Source: Anaplasma platys
Lineage (GTDB): Bacteria; Pseudomonadota; Alphaproteobacteria; Rickettsiales; Anaplasmataceae
DNA: 64,000 nt
Assembly: GCF_012790675.1 (NCBI RefSeq)
Contig: NZ_CP046391.1
Location: 814,891 to 878,890 of the forward strand
Direction of reading: 5' to 3'
This document shows, piece after piece, positions 1-9,476 of this stretch. Below the pieces are notes generated by a model. The model saw nothing but the letters and a program-made list of their open reading frames with translations. It was not told the DNA's origin and did no database searches. Position numbers and translations under genes: made by a program. How positions within the stretch are numbered: position 1 is the stretch's first letter; each line of letters begins with the position of its first letter.

Positions 1-265
1 TGAGCAACATATACTCCACAGTCATGGGCATACAACTGTTAGCCTTAAAATTCTGCGGCATGTAAGCGGTGACAAGATTTTTAGCACGAGTTATATTGCC
101 GAAACAGCTCTTGGTGAGCCCGACTAAAACGCGTAACAATGACGTCTTTCCCCCACCGTTAGGCCCAAGGATTGTCACGATCTCACCAGGACTGATATAT
201 AGGCTCACATCGTCGATAACCTTTCTATTTCCATAGAATAGGGTTATACTGTCCGCCACGAGCAT
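1..265 (-). CDS. znuC: ZnuC-like zinc ABC transporter ATP-binding subunit, partial
   Basis: Only the N-terminal part (about 88 codons) lies in the window; the rest runs off the left edge. Translation of the reverse strand from the ATG at 265 gives MLVADSITLFYGNRKVIDDV, then a Walker A loop GPNGGGKTS preceded by PGEIVTIL, typical of ABC ATPases. Divergent pairing with znuA, about 48 bp away, supports a role in energising zinc import across the inner membrane. The frame stays open upstream of 265, so a GTG at 283 is an alternative start. The specific assignment to zinc rests mainly on the neighbour. Confidence 0.8.
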   Translation of the reverse strand, partial: MLVADSITLFYGNRKVIDDVSLYISPGEIVTILGPNGGGKTSLLRVLVGLTKSCFGNITRAKNLVTAYMPQNFKANSCMPMTVEYMLL

Positions 266-313
266 TGGTACAACACCGCGCACTCCAGTAATCCTCGACT
301 CAGGTTCCTCGAT

Positions 314-1195
314 ATGCTGAATAAAATACATATTGCTTTGCTACTGATGGCAACAGCGCTGCCGCACGTAGGATATACCGTTCCAAAAGTTGTCGCAACC
401 ATAAATCCTATACAATTTCTGGTAAGTGACGTTGGTCGCGGCATATTGGATAGTAACATTCACACATTAGGAACATCATGCGTACACGACTGCGTGCTAA
501 AGCCATCTGATGTTGCAAGCTTGAACTCTGCAGACATAGTCTTTTATGTCGATGAGAGAATGGAACCTTACATAAAAAAACTCCGTGGGCCGGGGAAAGC
601 CCTAATTAGGCTGTCTGACGAAGTTGAATTACTTCCCGATAGGAGTACAAAACGCGCTAACGGTTCTTCAAACAACGTGAATGACTTCCACATATGGCTG
701 AATCCTGACAATGCAAAGAAAATTGTGGAAAAAATATGCTCCGTGCTGTCTGACGCTGACCCGGAAAACGCTCAGATATACCGCAGCAACGCCGACAGCA
801 CCATTGCAGGTATTGATGCTCTAAAGTTAAAAGTACACGATCTATTGGAGCCTGTAAAAAATGTGCCCTACATAGTGGCACATGATGCGTATCAATACTT
901 CGACAGCTATTTTGGATTAAACTTCAAAGCATCGCTTACCGCTGGACACACCCTGCATACAACCGCGAGAGAGCTTTCATTTGCGAAAAAGACAGCTAAA
1001 AAGTTTGGAGTGAAGTGTATCTTCGTTTCTGACACCAAAAATAGCTATCGGTTAATTAGTAAACACATGAAAATAACGGTAGTTGATCCCATCGGAAAGT
1101 CTATCGTCAATAACAAAAATGGCTACGCAAAGCTCATAGAAGAGCTAGCAACTCAATTCCAACGGTGTCTTGAGAAAACAGATTACAAAGAATAG
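314..1195 (+). CDS. znuA: ZnuA-like periplasmic zinc-binding protein
   Basis: This is the substrate-binding component of a metal (zinc) ABC importer of the cluster A-I family, 293 aa. The N-terminus (about residues 1-22, hydrophobic core IALLLMATALPHVG) reads as a signal peptide, placing it in the periplasm. Three expected metal-ligand histidines are visible in family context: VHDCVLKPSDV (compare HDYSLRPSDV in E. coli), FHIWLNP and VAHDAYQYFD; a C-terminal VVDPIG supplies the acidic ligand region. The His-rich loop of many ZnuA proteins is missing. It is transcribed away from znuC, so the two may share a regulatory region between 266 and 313. No Zur box was identified. Confidence 0.88.
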   Translation: MLNKIHIALLLMATALPHVGYTVPKVVATINPIQFLVSDVGRGILDSNIHTLGTSCVHDCVLKPSDVASLNSADIVFYVDERMEPYIKKLRGPGKALIRLSDEVELLPDRSTKRANGSSNNVNDFHIWLNPDNAKKIVEKICSVLSDADPENAQIYRSNADSTIAGIDALKLKVHDLLEPVKNVPYIVAHDAYQYFDSYFGLNFKASLTAGHTLHTTARELSFAKKTAKKFGVKCIFVSDTKNSYRLISKHMKITVVDPIGKSIVNNKNGYAKLIEELATQFQRCLEKTDYKE

Positions 1196-1572
1196 CTGCT
1201 GTTTCTAGCATATTGCTTGCGGGCGTGCAACAGCATCCGTGAAGACATACGAGTGCCAATCCTGTTTCTTCTGGGCACCACTCCCCAACAAAAAGCTCAG
1301 ATAGCAACTCACTTCGGTCGCCAAGTAAGAATGGGACCACACAACGCTCAACACTCCGCCATCTTCACAGACAAAATCTAAGCGCATCCCTACTATGCCG
1401 CATTCCAGCAATTACCACGCACCATGTTCTGAATCAGAATGTGGAGGAGCTCTTCGAGATAGCTGGAAACCACACGAGAGCCAGCCGCTGTACGATTTCG
1501 TCCACTACCAGAAAAAACCGCAGCACAGCATGCCAGCTACATATGCACGCAAAAAAACCTCACGCCTCGCAA
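1196..1572. other. Intergenic region, znuA to recR (convergent)
   Basis: Short overlapping open frames exist on both strands (for example 1395-1580) but have no recognisable composition or motif. I see no RNA gene or clear terminator here. Confidence 0.5.
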
Positions 1573-2175
1573 CTATATAGCATACCTGGAAGACAGCGCC
1601 GCACGCAGTGTCCCCTCGTCTAGATAGTCAATTTCTCCACCTAGCGGTATGCCACATGCCAACCTTGTTATCTTGACTCCTGTGTCTTTTAGTGTTTGTG
1701 TTATATAGTGACATGTCACCTGGCCATCCATGTCACTGCCAGTGGCTATAATCACTTCCTTTACCCCGCGCGACACAACCCTTTCAGATATATTTTCGAT
1801 GTTTAAAGCTTCAGGACCAATGCCAGAAATGGCGGAGAGAACGCCCCCAAGAACGTGATAGACCCCGTTATATATCCTGCCCTTTTCGAAGGCCCAAAGA
1901 TCCCCCAACTCCTCCACCACACACAGAAGAGACGGATCTCTCCTTATATCCGTGCATATCGAACAAGGTGACTGAGTATCAAGGTTATGGCACACAATGC
2001 ACTCCTTGGTGTTCTCCTCAAGCTCCCTAATACAAGAAGCTAAGGGTATCATGACATCCTGTCTATGCCTGAGAAGGTGCAAGACTATCCTTCTAGAAGA
2101 CGCTGGCCCCAGATTGGGAAGCTTTGAAAACAAGCTGATCAACTTACCAATGTCCACGCCACCAACTCTAAACAA
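1573..2175 (-). CDS. recR: Recombination mediator RecR
   Basis: RecR acts with RecO/RecF in loading RecA at gaps. The 200-aa length matches the family. Visible parts are an N-terminal helix-hairpin-helix ([17 protein letters not shown]), a four-cysteine zinc finger (CIVC ... CSIC, residues about 59-74) and a Toprim domain ([15 protein letters not shown], later [17 protein letters not shown]). The frame opens with a TTG at 2175; a GTG at 2157 (giving [10 protein letters not shown]) is an equally plausible start and aligns better with usual RecR N-termini. It lies downstream of tatA on the same strand with a 58-bp gap, so co-transcription is possible. Confidence 0.93.
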   Translation of the reverse strand: MFRVGGVDIGKLISLFSKLPNLGPASSRRIVLHLLRHRQDVMIPLASCIRELEENTKECIVCHNLDTQSPCSICTDIRRDPSLLCVVEELGDLWAFEKGRIYNGVYHVLGGVLSAISGIGPEALNIENISERVVSRGVKEVIIATGSDMDGQVTCHYITQTLKDTGVKITRLACGIPLGGEIDYLDEGTLRAALSSRYAI

Positions 2176-2233
2176 AACCCGTCACAAAACACCAGAGAAA
2201 AGGTACACAAAGCCAGATGACGCTGACACCGAG

Positions 2234-2404
2234 CTAGTGATGAGGCTCGTCCTCTGTTGACATCAACTTCCCATCCTTGAGCTCTCTCTTTAAGTTCTTA
2301 AGGCCACGCCCCAAATCACCCATGACCTGGGGTAACTTCCCAGCGCCGAAAAGCACCATTATTATCAGCAATACCAAAAAAACCTGCCACGGACCCAAAC
2401 TCAT
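2234..2404 (-). CDS. tatA: Twin-arginine translocase subunit TatA
   Basis: This small TatA/E-type protein (56 aa) has one N-terminal transmembrane helix ([15 protein letters not shown]), the conserved FGAGKLP hinge and an amphipathic helix [14 protein letters not shown] followed by an acidic tail. TatA oligomerises to form the pore through which folded proteins are exported. I chose the ATG at 2404 because GGAGG lies seven bases upstream on the reverse strand; the open frame could extend to 2434 but that would overlap the upstream gene. It follows the ABC ATPase by 19 bp, suggesting one transcript. No tatC is visible in the window. Confidence 0.92.
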   Translation of the reverse strand: MSLGPWQVFLVLLIIMVLFGAGKLPQVMGDLGRGLKNLKRELKDGKLMSTEDEPHH

Positions 2405-2423
2405 ACACCCCCTCCAACAATCA

Positions 2424-3458
2424 TTAGAGCTCAAATAGCAGAGCCTTACTCGAATCCAGAGACACGCTCACGACATCGCCCACTTCAGGCAAAACCGCAC
2501 CAAAGAACTTCATCCAGTAAGCATTGTCACCTGTGGCTATGTATACCATATTATTGAAGAATCTTACAAGCTTTACTGAAGCAGTAACACCCCCCTGTTC
2601 CTGCTGTACTATAGCGTCAGGCCTTATACATACAGCCACCCTGCCGCCCTCTCTAAAATTACTTGCGTCAATGCTGCCCAAATCCAAAACCACTGTCCCA
2701 TTTCGCACATGAGCCTCGAAGTAGTTAAGCCTCCCAAAAAACTTTGCAAGATTCACATCGTTGGGAAAATTATACACCTCATAAGGAGTACCGCACTGTG
2801 TAACTCTTCCGTCGTGCATTACGTAGATCTTATCGGCGATTTCAAGGGCTTCTTCCGGATCATGTGTAACTAGTAAAACAGTAATTTTTTCGGATCTGAT
2901 TATAGAAAGCACATCGGTTCTGATCTTGGCTCTCAACATGACATCGAGGTTTGAAAAGGGCTCATCCATTAACACAATTTCCGGATCTTGGGCCATGGTA
3001 CGCGCTATGGTGACAAGCTGCTGTTGTCCCCCCGACAACATGTGGGGATAGGCATCTTTGAAGCACTCAATACCTAATGTGCTCAATACCTTCAAAGCGT
3101 ACTGCGTTCTCCTATCTTGGTTACTTTCTCTTACGGCAAACGCTACGTTTTCCACAACAGTCTGGTGATGAAACAAAGCAGGATGCTGAAAGATCAACCC
3201 CACATTACGCCTTTCTGTAGGTATGTGTATGTTGGATCCAACGTCGCTAACCACCTTACCATTGATGGTCACAACACCAGTCAAAGCCCGCTCCAACCCA
3301 GCTATTAGCTTGAGAATAGTAGACTTACCACACCCTGACTGTCCAAGCAAGCATACAACCTCACCCTTCTTGCCAGAAAAATCACCAACCTCTAAAAGGA
3401 AATCACTCTTTCTATATTTATGCGTTATGTCGCTAAGTCTAAGCCCTTCCACCACCAT
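2424..3458 (-). CDS. FbpC/AfuC-type ABC transporter ATP-binding protein
   Basis: This 344-aa ABC ATPase has Walker [10 protein letters not shown] (about residues 38-46), Q-loop, signature LSGGQQQLV, Walker [13 protein letters not shown] and switch His in [11 protein letters not shown]. The C-terminal ~100 residues form a TOBE-like regulatory domain ([11 protein letters not shown]). This arrangement is usual for ATPases of iron(III), sulfate, spermidine or sugar importers; in Anaplasmataceae the iron (Fbp/Afu) assignment is most common. No permease or binding-protein gene lies beside it, so substrate is inferred. Its start is the ATG at 3458, preceded by GCGCTGTAGGTA; no strong ribosome site is visible. 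Confidence 0.85.
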   Translation of the reverse strand: MVVEGLRLSDITHKYRKSDFLLEVGDFSGKKGEVVCLLGQSGCGKSTILKLIAGLERALTGVVTINGKVVSDVGSNIHIPTERRNVGLIFQHPALFHHQTVVENVAFAVRESNQDRRTQYALKVLSTLGIECFKDAYPHMLSGGQQQLVTIARTMAQDPEIVLMDEPFSNLDVMLRAKIRTDVLSIIRSEKITVLLVTHDPEEALEIADKIYVMHDGRVTQCGTPYEVYNFPNDVNLAKFFGRLNYFEAHVRNGTVVLDLGSIDASNFREGGRVAVCIRPDAIVQQEQGGVTASVKLVRFFNNMVYIATGDNAYWMKFFGAVLPEVGDVVSVSLDSSKALLFEL

Positions 3459-3844
3459 TACCTACAGCGCAAGATTACATGGTAACACTCACCACGATTA
3501 TCTACAAGTCACCGCAGGGGATAGTAGCCTAAAAATGTCTACGGAGGGATCTATTAGCACAGCAATAGCAATGAAATTGTATTCCACACTTCACTTGTTT
3601 ACAACCCCACACTCATTTACGAATGCGGCCTGAACAAACAGAATAGTGATTATGTTGCCAGAATTAGCTGACTTCCGGAGTACTCGGCCACAGAAGCAGT
3701 TTCTGGCGCTAAGGCAACTTGATGCGATTTCCTCTCGCCTTGCGCATTTTGTAAACAGGTTGTCGTTTTGCCGAGGCTGGAAATAGACAGAGCGTTACAA
3801 GGCTGAGATAAGTTATATAATGATTAGCCGGCTGTTTTTGGGAG
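3459..3844. other. Intergenic region between divergent genes
   Basis: This must hold promoters for the ABC ATPase (leftward) and the DsbD-like gene (rightward). A plausible rightward core is TTACAA near 3795 followed by TATAAT at 3815, spacing close to 17. No gene-like frame was accepted. Confidence 0.4.
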
Positions 3845-4366
3845 ATGAACTTGAAATTCTTGAAAGGAACCCGTTTCGCACTAGCCTGGGGACTGCTGTT
3901 GTTTTCCAGTGTATCGTGTTGGGGTAGCAAAGAAGCAGACAATCTTGATAATGCGTATGATGATCACGCCAAAGTGCAAGTAGTGGTGGAATCTTATTCT
4001 GAAAGCAAAATGAGTTTATCCGTAGCCATTGACGTGGAATCTGGATGGCACATTTATGCTGAAGATCCCGGAGACGTGGGCATGCCAACAAAGTTTTGGT
4101 TTGAAGAAGATGATGGGATCAAGGACTTGCACGTCACATGGCCCGAATTTTCCAGAACTTCCGTACAGTTGGGAAAAAAAGTTTTCAGAAGCAACATATA
4201 TAAGGGAGTTACACATTTCCCCATTACTTTTACCCTCCTTAACGACACCGAAAAGCAGCTGCAGCTACATGTAAGTTATGCAGTCTGCGGAGAAATGTGC
4301 ATTCCAGTCAGCCGTGCCTTCACGGTAGAAATACCCGAAAACAGCTTTAACACAAACGCACGGTAA
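3845..4366 (+). CDS. Stand-alone DsbD alpha-domain-like periplasmic protein
   Basis: The 173-aa protein begins with a signal peptide (ALAWGLLLFSSVSCWG, residues 13-28; the Cys could also be a lipobox, though a weak one). The mature part resembles the N-terminal immunoglobulin-like domain of DsbD: SGWHIYAEDPGDVGMPTKF, then VTHFPITFTLL and VSYAVCGEMCIPV. The CxxxC pair near residue 148 is where DsbD-alpha keeps its redox cysteines, so thiol-disulfide exchange with periplasmic partners is likely. The membrane (beta) and thioredoxin (gamma) parts of a full DsbD are absent here, so its electron donor must be encoded elsewhere. The start ATG is preceded by GGGAG at very short spacing. Confidence 0.75.
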   Translation: MNLKFLKGTRFALAWGLLLFSSVSCWGSKEADNLDNAYDDHAKVQVVVESYSESKMSLSVAIDVESGWHIYAEDPGDVGMPTKFWFEEDDGIKDLHVTWPEFSRTSVQLGKKVFRSNIYKGVTHFPITFTLLNDTEKQLQLHVSYAVCGEMCIPVSRAFTVEIPENSFNTNAR

Positions 4367-4391
4367 CGACCCAATAGACGCTATAACCACA

Positions 4392-4411
4392 GGCCTCTAC
4401 GTAAGGAGGCC
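4392..4411 (+). terminator. Hairpin after the DsbD-like gene
   Basis: GGCCTC and GAGGCC form a 6-bp perfect stem with an 8-base loop, 25 bp after the stop at 4366. No T-run follows, so this is at best a weak or atypical terminator. Confidence 0.35.
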
Positions 4412-4637
4412 GCAGTGCCCTAGGTAGCAAAAGGAGTGACAATGAGGCATTCTACCAAATAGGCTTACGTGAACCTACACTTGAAGCATATGCGCTGCAC
4501 CCTCTTAATGCTTTTATAATTGCAGCAGTGCGAGGTATAAGTACTTGGTGCACGATGGTCCTGCAATGTAACATTCGACATACTTGAACTAGCTAGGATG
4601 TAAACTCTCGCGTTTAAAGCTAGACTAGTAGGCCACA

Positions 4638-4917
4638 GGAGGATCACCATCAATGGAACCAAAGTTACCCTGGCTGTCTATAAGGGGCACAAGCAATGAG
4701 AAGTCTTGAGCCATCCGCACCAAGGCATCGTAAATAGCGGTGTCAGCGTGAGGGTGGTATCTACCCATAACATCACCAACCACCCTAGCTGCCTTTTTAT
4801 ACGGCTTATCATGGCTGTACCCGGACTTGTACATAGAGTACAAAATCCTCCTGTGCACAGGCTTCAGGCCATCTCGAATGTCAGGAATAGCACGACTCAC
4901 TATCACGCTCATCGCAT
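4638..4917 (-). pseudogene. gyrA 5' fragment, perfect 280-bp duplicate
   Basis: These 280 bases are identical, without gaps, to 20205-20484 inside gyrA and in the same orientation. They encode GyrA residues 22 to about 114 ([20 protein letters not shown] through [11 protein letters not shown]), covering the quinolone-resistance region but stopping just before the catalytic Tyr119. At its reverse-strand 3' end the frame runs only a few foreign codons (VAY) to a stop near 4625. The GyrA start region is missing, although an internal ATG at 4912 begins an open frame. It is a non-functional gene piece as far as can be judged. Perfect identity implies recent copying or continuing gene conversion. 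Confidence 0.92.
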
Positions 4918-4986
4918 TCGTGCAAATTGCGTTTCTCAGAATAGAACGTATAGTGTGTGCTTATATGAACCTCGCCGAGAGATTTT

Positions 4987-5712
4987 ATGCAGCCATACGC
5001 AATACATCACGTTGCTGTCACACAAAGCACAAACTTAGATGCAATAACCCTTGCTGAAAATGGAGCCCCGTCTGGAACGGTCGTAATCGCCGATGAACAA
5101 ACATCCGGCTCTGGAAGGCGGGGAAGACTATGGTCAAGTCCGAAAGGAAACCTATATTTTAGCATAGTGATTAGGGTGAATATTGAGCTGCCAGCGATTT
5201 CCTTTTTGGGAGCTATAGCCGCAGGAATTACCATAGAGGAGATTCTGACCCAGCACAGTATTAATACTGCGCAATTACGTTATAAATGGCCAAATGATGT
5301 CCTAATAGACGACAAAAAAATATGCGGCATTCTTCTAAACTTAAAAAGGCAGGGGAAAACAATGGAATGGATAGTGTGCGGCATAGGAATCAATATTCTC
5401 TCATATCCAGAACACGCCACATCCATAAGTAGCTATGTGCCCAATATGGCACCGTCTCTATCCAACGTACAGCTTCTGCACAGCACACTTGAAAACTTCT
5501 CAAAGCTGATGGACATACTATCTGTCAGCGGTTTTGATGCATTGCGTCAACTGTGGCTAAAAAAGGCTTACAAGCTAAACTCAGAGATAAACGTAGTAAC
5601 TAGTGCCAACACAAAATACAGGGGAAAGTTCGTTGATATAGACAACAACGGCTCCATAGTTCTCGAACAAAAGGGCAAGCTGCGCAAAATAGAATATGGT
5701 GAAATGATCTGA
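4987..5712 (+). CDS. birA: Biotin--[acetyl-CoA-carboxylase] ligase (BirA, class I)
   Basis: It attaches biotin to the carrier domain of biotin-dependent carboxylases through biotinyl-AMP. The 241-aa protein has the ligase core: substrate entry QSTNLDA, the biotin/ATP loop GSGRRGRLWSSPKGNLYFS (residues about 40-58), KWPNDVLIDDKKICGIL and GIGINIL. It lacks the N-terminal winged-helix repressor domain of E. coli BirA, so it is a pure enzyme and not a biotin repressor. The C-terminal SH3-like cap is present (KYRGKFVDIDNNGSIVLE). The gyrA fragment lies immediately upstream, so the birA promoter must be within or beyond the duplicated piece. Confidence 0.93.
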   Translation: MQPYAIHHVAVTQSTNLDAITLAENGAPSGTVVIADEQTSGSGRRGRLWSSPKGNLYFSIVIRVNIELPAISFLGAIAAGITIEEILTQHSINTAQLRYKWPNDVLIDDKKICGILLNLKRQGKTMEWIVCGIGINILSYPEHATSISSYVPNMAPSLSNVQLLHSTLENFSKLMDILSVSGFDALRQLWLKKAYKLNSEINVVTSANTKYRGKFVDIDNNGSIVLEQKGKLRKIEYGEMI

Positions 5713-6923
5713 GAACAAACAAAACAATATTGTTCAGGGTAGAGCGTAATGGTGAGCACGGACAAAACTACAATTTCATGTTTCCCCGACACACAGCATC
5801 ACTTCATTGCGGCGCTGACACTTGACCGCTTTCAACTAGGTCTGCAAGCTTTGTATACTAGACAGCACCCCGACGCAGCAATAATCAACCAAGCTCTTGC
5901 GGCCCATTCTCTGCCTAACTAGCCCCTTATAATTTTAGTCTTCCCGTAGACAAAAACTCTGCCTATGCCCTGGACGAATGTTATTCCTCTACTAGCGAAG
6001 TTCACCCCCTACTAACGCGAAGCTCTCAAAGCCGCCAGCAGTGCTATTTACCCATGCGGCTTGCGCCTATGCACCATTCTTCAGCTCATTGGTTTGCAGT
6101 CCCCAAGTAAGCATAATGCTCCATAGATTAGCCAGAACCTCGCATTGGCCCACAGTAGAAAAACAGCAAAACATAAGGACCCACTGCGCCTACTAGCTTC
6201 AGCAAGAGCGTAGCCTACAAACAATTTGTACGGCGTTTGTACCGTATCTCACATAGTCCATTACCGCCGACACACTGTGAGAACAAATTGTTTATTTATC
6301 TTCTGCTGGTACGGCTTGAGAGCTGTTACCGGCGTAAGGCTTGGAGAAACGTAAAGCGCGAAAATGCATCACAGGTTTGTGAAAGTTAAGCTGCCAGTAA
6401 ACATGAATTTGAACGACAACGCATATTGCAGCGCCGTGCCTTCATTGTACACACTTGGCGCCATGGGCTTCCTATTAGTTAGCTTAACGCTACAACCTGC
6501 TACATGGGTTAGTCCGCAGAAAATAGCAACAAAGCATCCTATAAAAGACGACCGCGAAACCCGAGGATTCAGACTCACATGGTTGCCCTCTACTTAGTAT
6601 AAAGAATACTAGACATGTACCACATGACAGCAAAGGTGTGTGTAGCTCCCAGGAACAGTCTTCTGCCACACAGCTAGAACGGAGCGTCCTGTCACGGCGG
6701 TATTAGAACCCTACATCAGCCAATAAGAATACACCTTCTATACCACTTTCTGGCAGCTTCGTGGGCGCTTGATGTATCACCACCACAGCAGTAAACTCCA
6801 TACCACTTATGGAGATATGCTAACCTACTCGCAGATTCAAACCACACACATCCCATTGATTGATATGGCTCATCAACGTAGACAGTAGTAGCTCTTACGA
6901 ATGTGTGTATCCCCTAGCAATCG
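5713..6923. other. Gene-poor region between birA and uvrC
   Basis: About 1.2 kb with no convincing gene. One open frame at 6364-6597 (+, 77 codons) contains a hydrophobic stretch (LYTLGAMGFLLVSLTLQP) that could be a membrane segment, but there is no good ribosome site and the composition is not distinctive. I do not call it a gene. Confidence 0.4.
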
Positions 6924-8747
6924 CTAGCCCTTCAGATATGCAGATATCCTCTCCGCTAGCCTCAGGCTAATTCCGGGAACTTTGCTGATTTCTTCCACCC
7001 TAGCCGACCTCAATGCCTGCAGGGACCCAAAGTACGCAATGATGGCCTTGCCTTTAGTTGTACCAACACCTGGAATTACATGTAATGACGATAGAAACCG
7101 CAACTTGCTGTCTCTGCTGCGCCTATGTGAAGTGATAGCAAACCTATGAGCCTCATCCCTTAAACGACATAAAAGGCTCATCAACTTGCTTTGTGAATCT
7201 AGGGATTCCCTCCTGCCATCTGACAGATAAAATGTTTCCGTGCCCGAAATTCGTCTTGGCCCCTTGGCCATGCATGCAAACGGCACTCCCTGTTTCGTTA
7301 TCTCATCCCGCACTGCAGATAAGTGCCCTCTTCCCCCGTCTATCAAGATAAAGTCAGGTGTCACCGATATTTCCTTAAATCTTCTGGAGACCACCTCCCG
7401 CATCATGGAATAGTCGTCTCCATTGGTCACAGTCTTGATCTTGAACTTCCTATATTCCCTCTTATTAAGTCCATTCTTGCCACATACCACCATGACCCCG
7501 TATGGATGGGACCCCGAAATATGGCTATTGTCGTATACTTCTATTCTTTCTGGAATTTCTCCAAGCCCGAAAAACTTAGAAAATTCTTCCAGTTCCGTAC
7601 CCAATTCTGAATCGTGCCCCCGGCGATTTAGTGCTTCCATCGCGTAACAGCGTGCCATTTTCATAATTCTCAGCTCCTCCTTGGACTGCGGCAGCATCAA
7701 AGCCACATCGCGAGTCAGCACCTTTCTAAGGGCATCATTTATGACCTCCAACTCAGGGGCTGTTACAAGATCTACGTAGACCACGCTGGATAGCTCATTA
7801 CACACCTGCATGAAAAACATACTAAGCACATCCAGGTGACTATCGGAAATTACAGTATCAACAAAGTATGGCTGGCTCCCATATTGCATACCACCTTGAA
7901 AAGACAGTATCTGAATGCAGTACGAGTAATCGCGCCTGTAGGCGGAGACAAAATCTACATTGCTGTCCACATCTGCTTGAAACGCCATACACTCCTTCAT
8001 GGACCTCAAAGCTTGCAGCCGATCACGACACAAAATCGCGCTTTCATAGTCCAAATTGTCGCTATGTTTTTGCATTGCATCAAATAACTCACGTTGGATT
8101 TCCTTACTCTTACCAAGCAGAACCTTTTGTGCCATGGCGATAGACTTGGAGTAGTCACTTTCCGAGATGCGTTTAGCACAGGGCGCGGAGCAGTTCTGCA
8201 TTTCATACTCTATGCATGGCCTATCCCTAGTCACAAAAAAGCTATCCGAGCATGTACGGATCTGAAAAGCCTTTTTTATCGCAGTTATTATGTGTTTGGT
8301 CATCCCCGTTGACAAAAATGGCCCATAACGCACTGCACTGGAGTTTTTCTCTCTCTTCTCACGGTAATGCAAGATCCTTGGGTACTTGTGCTTTGAAAAG
8401 GCAATATAGGGATAGCATTTATCATCCCTCATAATTACATTGTACTTTGGTCTCAGTTCTTTAATGAGCCTGGCCTCTAATAACAGCGCCTCCGTCTCGT
8501 TTTCCGTGATGGTAAGGTCTATACTTGTTATCTGCCTCACAAACAGTCTCACGCGTTCTGATACTCCCTTGAAGCCGAAGTAACTACGCAACCTGCTTTT
8601 CAGATCTTTGGCTTTCCCTATGTAGAGAACCCTATCATCTTGACCAAGCATTCTATAAACGCCGGAAACCCCATCCCGCAACTTGGCCACAGTGTCTCTT
8701 ATTACACCATGAGCAACACTAAAACCTTCGTGCGAATGCATCGTCAT
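6924..8747 (-). CDS. uvrC: Excinuclease ABC subunit UvrC
   Basis: UvrC makes both incisions around a UvrB-bound DNA lesion in nucleotide excision repair. The 607-aa protein is full length. In order: an N-terminal GIY-YIG nuclease (GVYRML ... VLYIGKAKDLKSRLRSYF, residues about 28-60), a cysteine-rich linker (CIEYEMQNCSAPC), a UvrB-binding UVR motif (DNLDYESAILCRDRLQAL, about 208-225), an RNase H-like C-terminal nuclease (EVYDNSHISG and FILIDGGRGHLSAV) and tandem helix-hairpin-helix motifs (IPGVGTTKGKAIIAYFGS and KVPGISLRLAERI). The first in-frame ATGs are at 8747 and 8741. uvrD at 21.4 kb encodes its usual turnover helicase. Confidence 0.97.
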   Translation of the reverse strand: MTMHSHEGFSVAHGVIRDTVAKLRDGVSGVYRMLGQDDRVLYIGKAKDLKSRLRSYFGFKGVSERVRLFVRQITSIDLTITENETEALLLEARLIKELRPKYNVIMRDDKCYPYIAFSKHKYPRILHYREKREKNSSAVRYGPFLSTGMTKHIITAIKKAFQIRTCSDSFFVTRDRPCIEYEMQNCSAPCAKRISESDYSKSIAMAQKVLLGKSKEIQRELFDAMQKHSDNLDYESAILCRDRLQALRSMKECMAFQADVDSNVDFVSAYRRDYSYCIQILSFQGGMQYGSQPYFVDTVISDSHLDVLSMFFMQVCNELSSVVYVDLVTAPELEVINDALRKVLTRDVALMLPQSKEELRIMKMARCYAMEALNRRGHDSELGTELEEFSKFFGLGEIPERIEVYDNSHISGSHPYGVMVVCGKNGLNKREYRKFKIKTVTNGDDYSMMREVVSRRFKEISVTPDFILIDGGRGHLSAVRDEITKQGVPFACMAKGPRRISGTETFYLSDGRRESLDSQSKLMSLLCRLRDEAHRFAITSHRRSRDSKLRFLSSLHVIPGVGTTKGKAIIAYFGSLQALRSARVEEISKVPGISLRLAERISAYLKG

Positions 8748-9002
8748 AGATCACCAGAAAACAGTCGTACCGGAATCACAAAAGACATGGCCAAAAATCC
8801 ATGCTAATTATAGCATGCAATACAGCAGTGCATCACTGAATAACACTAAGATAGAGTGCACCACGATACCTGCATCAACGTGGAATGGTTCTGCAACACA
8901 CACATCATCTTATCTGAAACTGCTGGAAATTACCCGCCCGAGCCCCTTGCAACGCCCTTTGCCATTAAGAACGGGGCTCCGATAAATGTGCTCAAAGAAC
9001 GA

Positions 9003-9073
9003 GCGGGAGAAGGGGTTCGAACCCTCGACCCCAACCTTGGCAAGGTTGTGCTCTACCACTGAGCTACTCCCGC
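9003..9073 (-). tRNA. tRNA-Gly (GCC)
   Basis: Reverse strand folds as a cloverleaf: acceptor GCGGGAG pairing with CTCCCGC, D-arm GCTC-AGTGGTAGA-GCAC, anticodon loop TTGCCAA inside a closed stem giving anticodon GCC, and T-arm with GGTTCGAACC. It is 71 nt without an encoded CCA. It lies between divergent uvrC and purB. Confidence 0.96.
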
Positions 9074-9476
9074 AATCCCAGCACTACCGGGCACCTAATG
9101 GTAAATTAGTATTAACCCCGAATCAAGCAAATTAATAGAATTTCCGCCATCCTTACTACAAGAACTATCCATTTGTGATGGAGCACAAAAAACCGTGGCC
9201 GCATATACTGTCCAGCATGTTGGTCATCTGCATCGCGTACTTGGCGTTACCACCAATTCTAAAATCATTGCGCACAAAGATTGAACGCTTTCCTCATTCA
9301 TAGAGAATGATACTAGACTAGTACCAGCAGTGCGCACTGAGCATTTCTGCGACCGGTATTCCAAGTTTAGAATGCCCATAAGTAAGCGCCTAAAAGCTAA
9401 TAATGTAACGTTTTGCCTATTGCAACAAACACTCATATACTGCATTATACTACGGGGCAGTTATCGAAGACTTCGC
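9074..9476. other. Intergenic region upstream of purB
   Basis: It should contain the tRNA-Gly promoter (leftward) and the purB promoter (rightward). The purB frame is open back to 9330, but the peptide before 9477 does not resemble an adenylosuccinate lyase N-terminus, so I leave it non-coding. No other gene seen. Confidence 0.45.

Noticed and set aside
6364..6597. 77-codon plus-strand frame with a possible membrane helix
   Set aside because: Too short and without supporting motif or ribosome site.
9330..9476. N-terminal extension of purB
   Set aside because: The extra 49 residues do not resemble the family, and GTG at 9477 gives the normal length.
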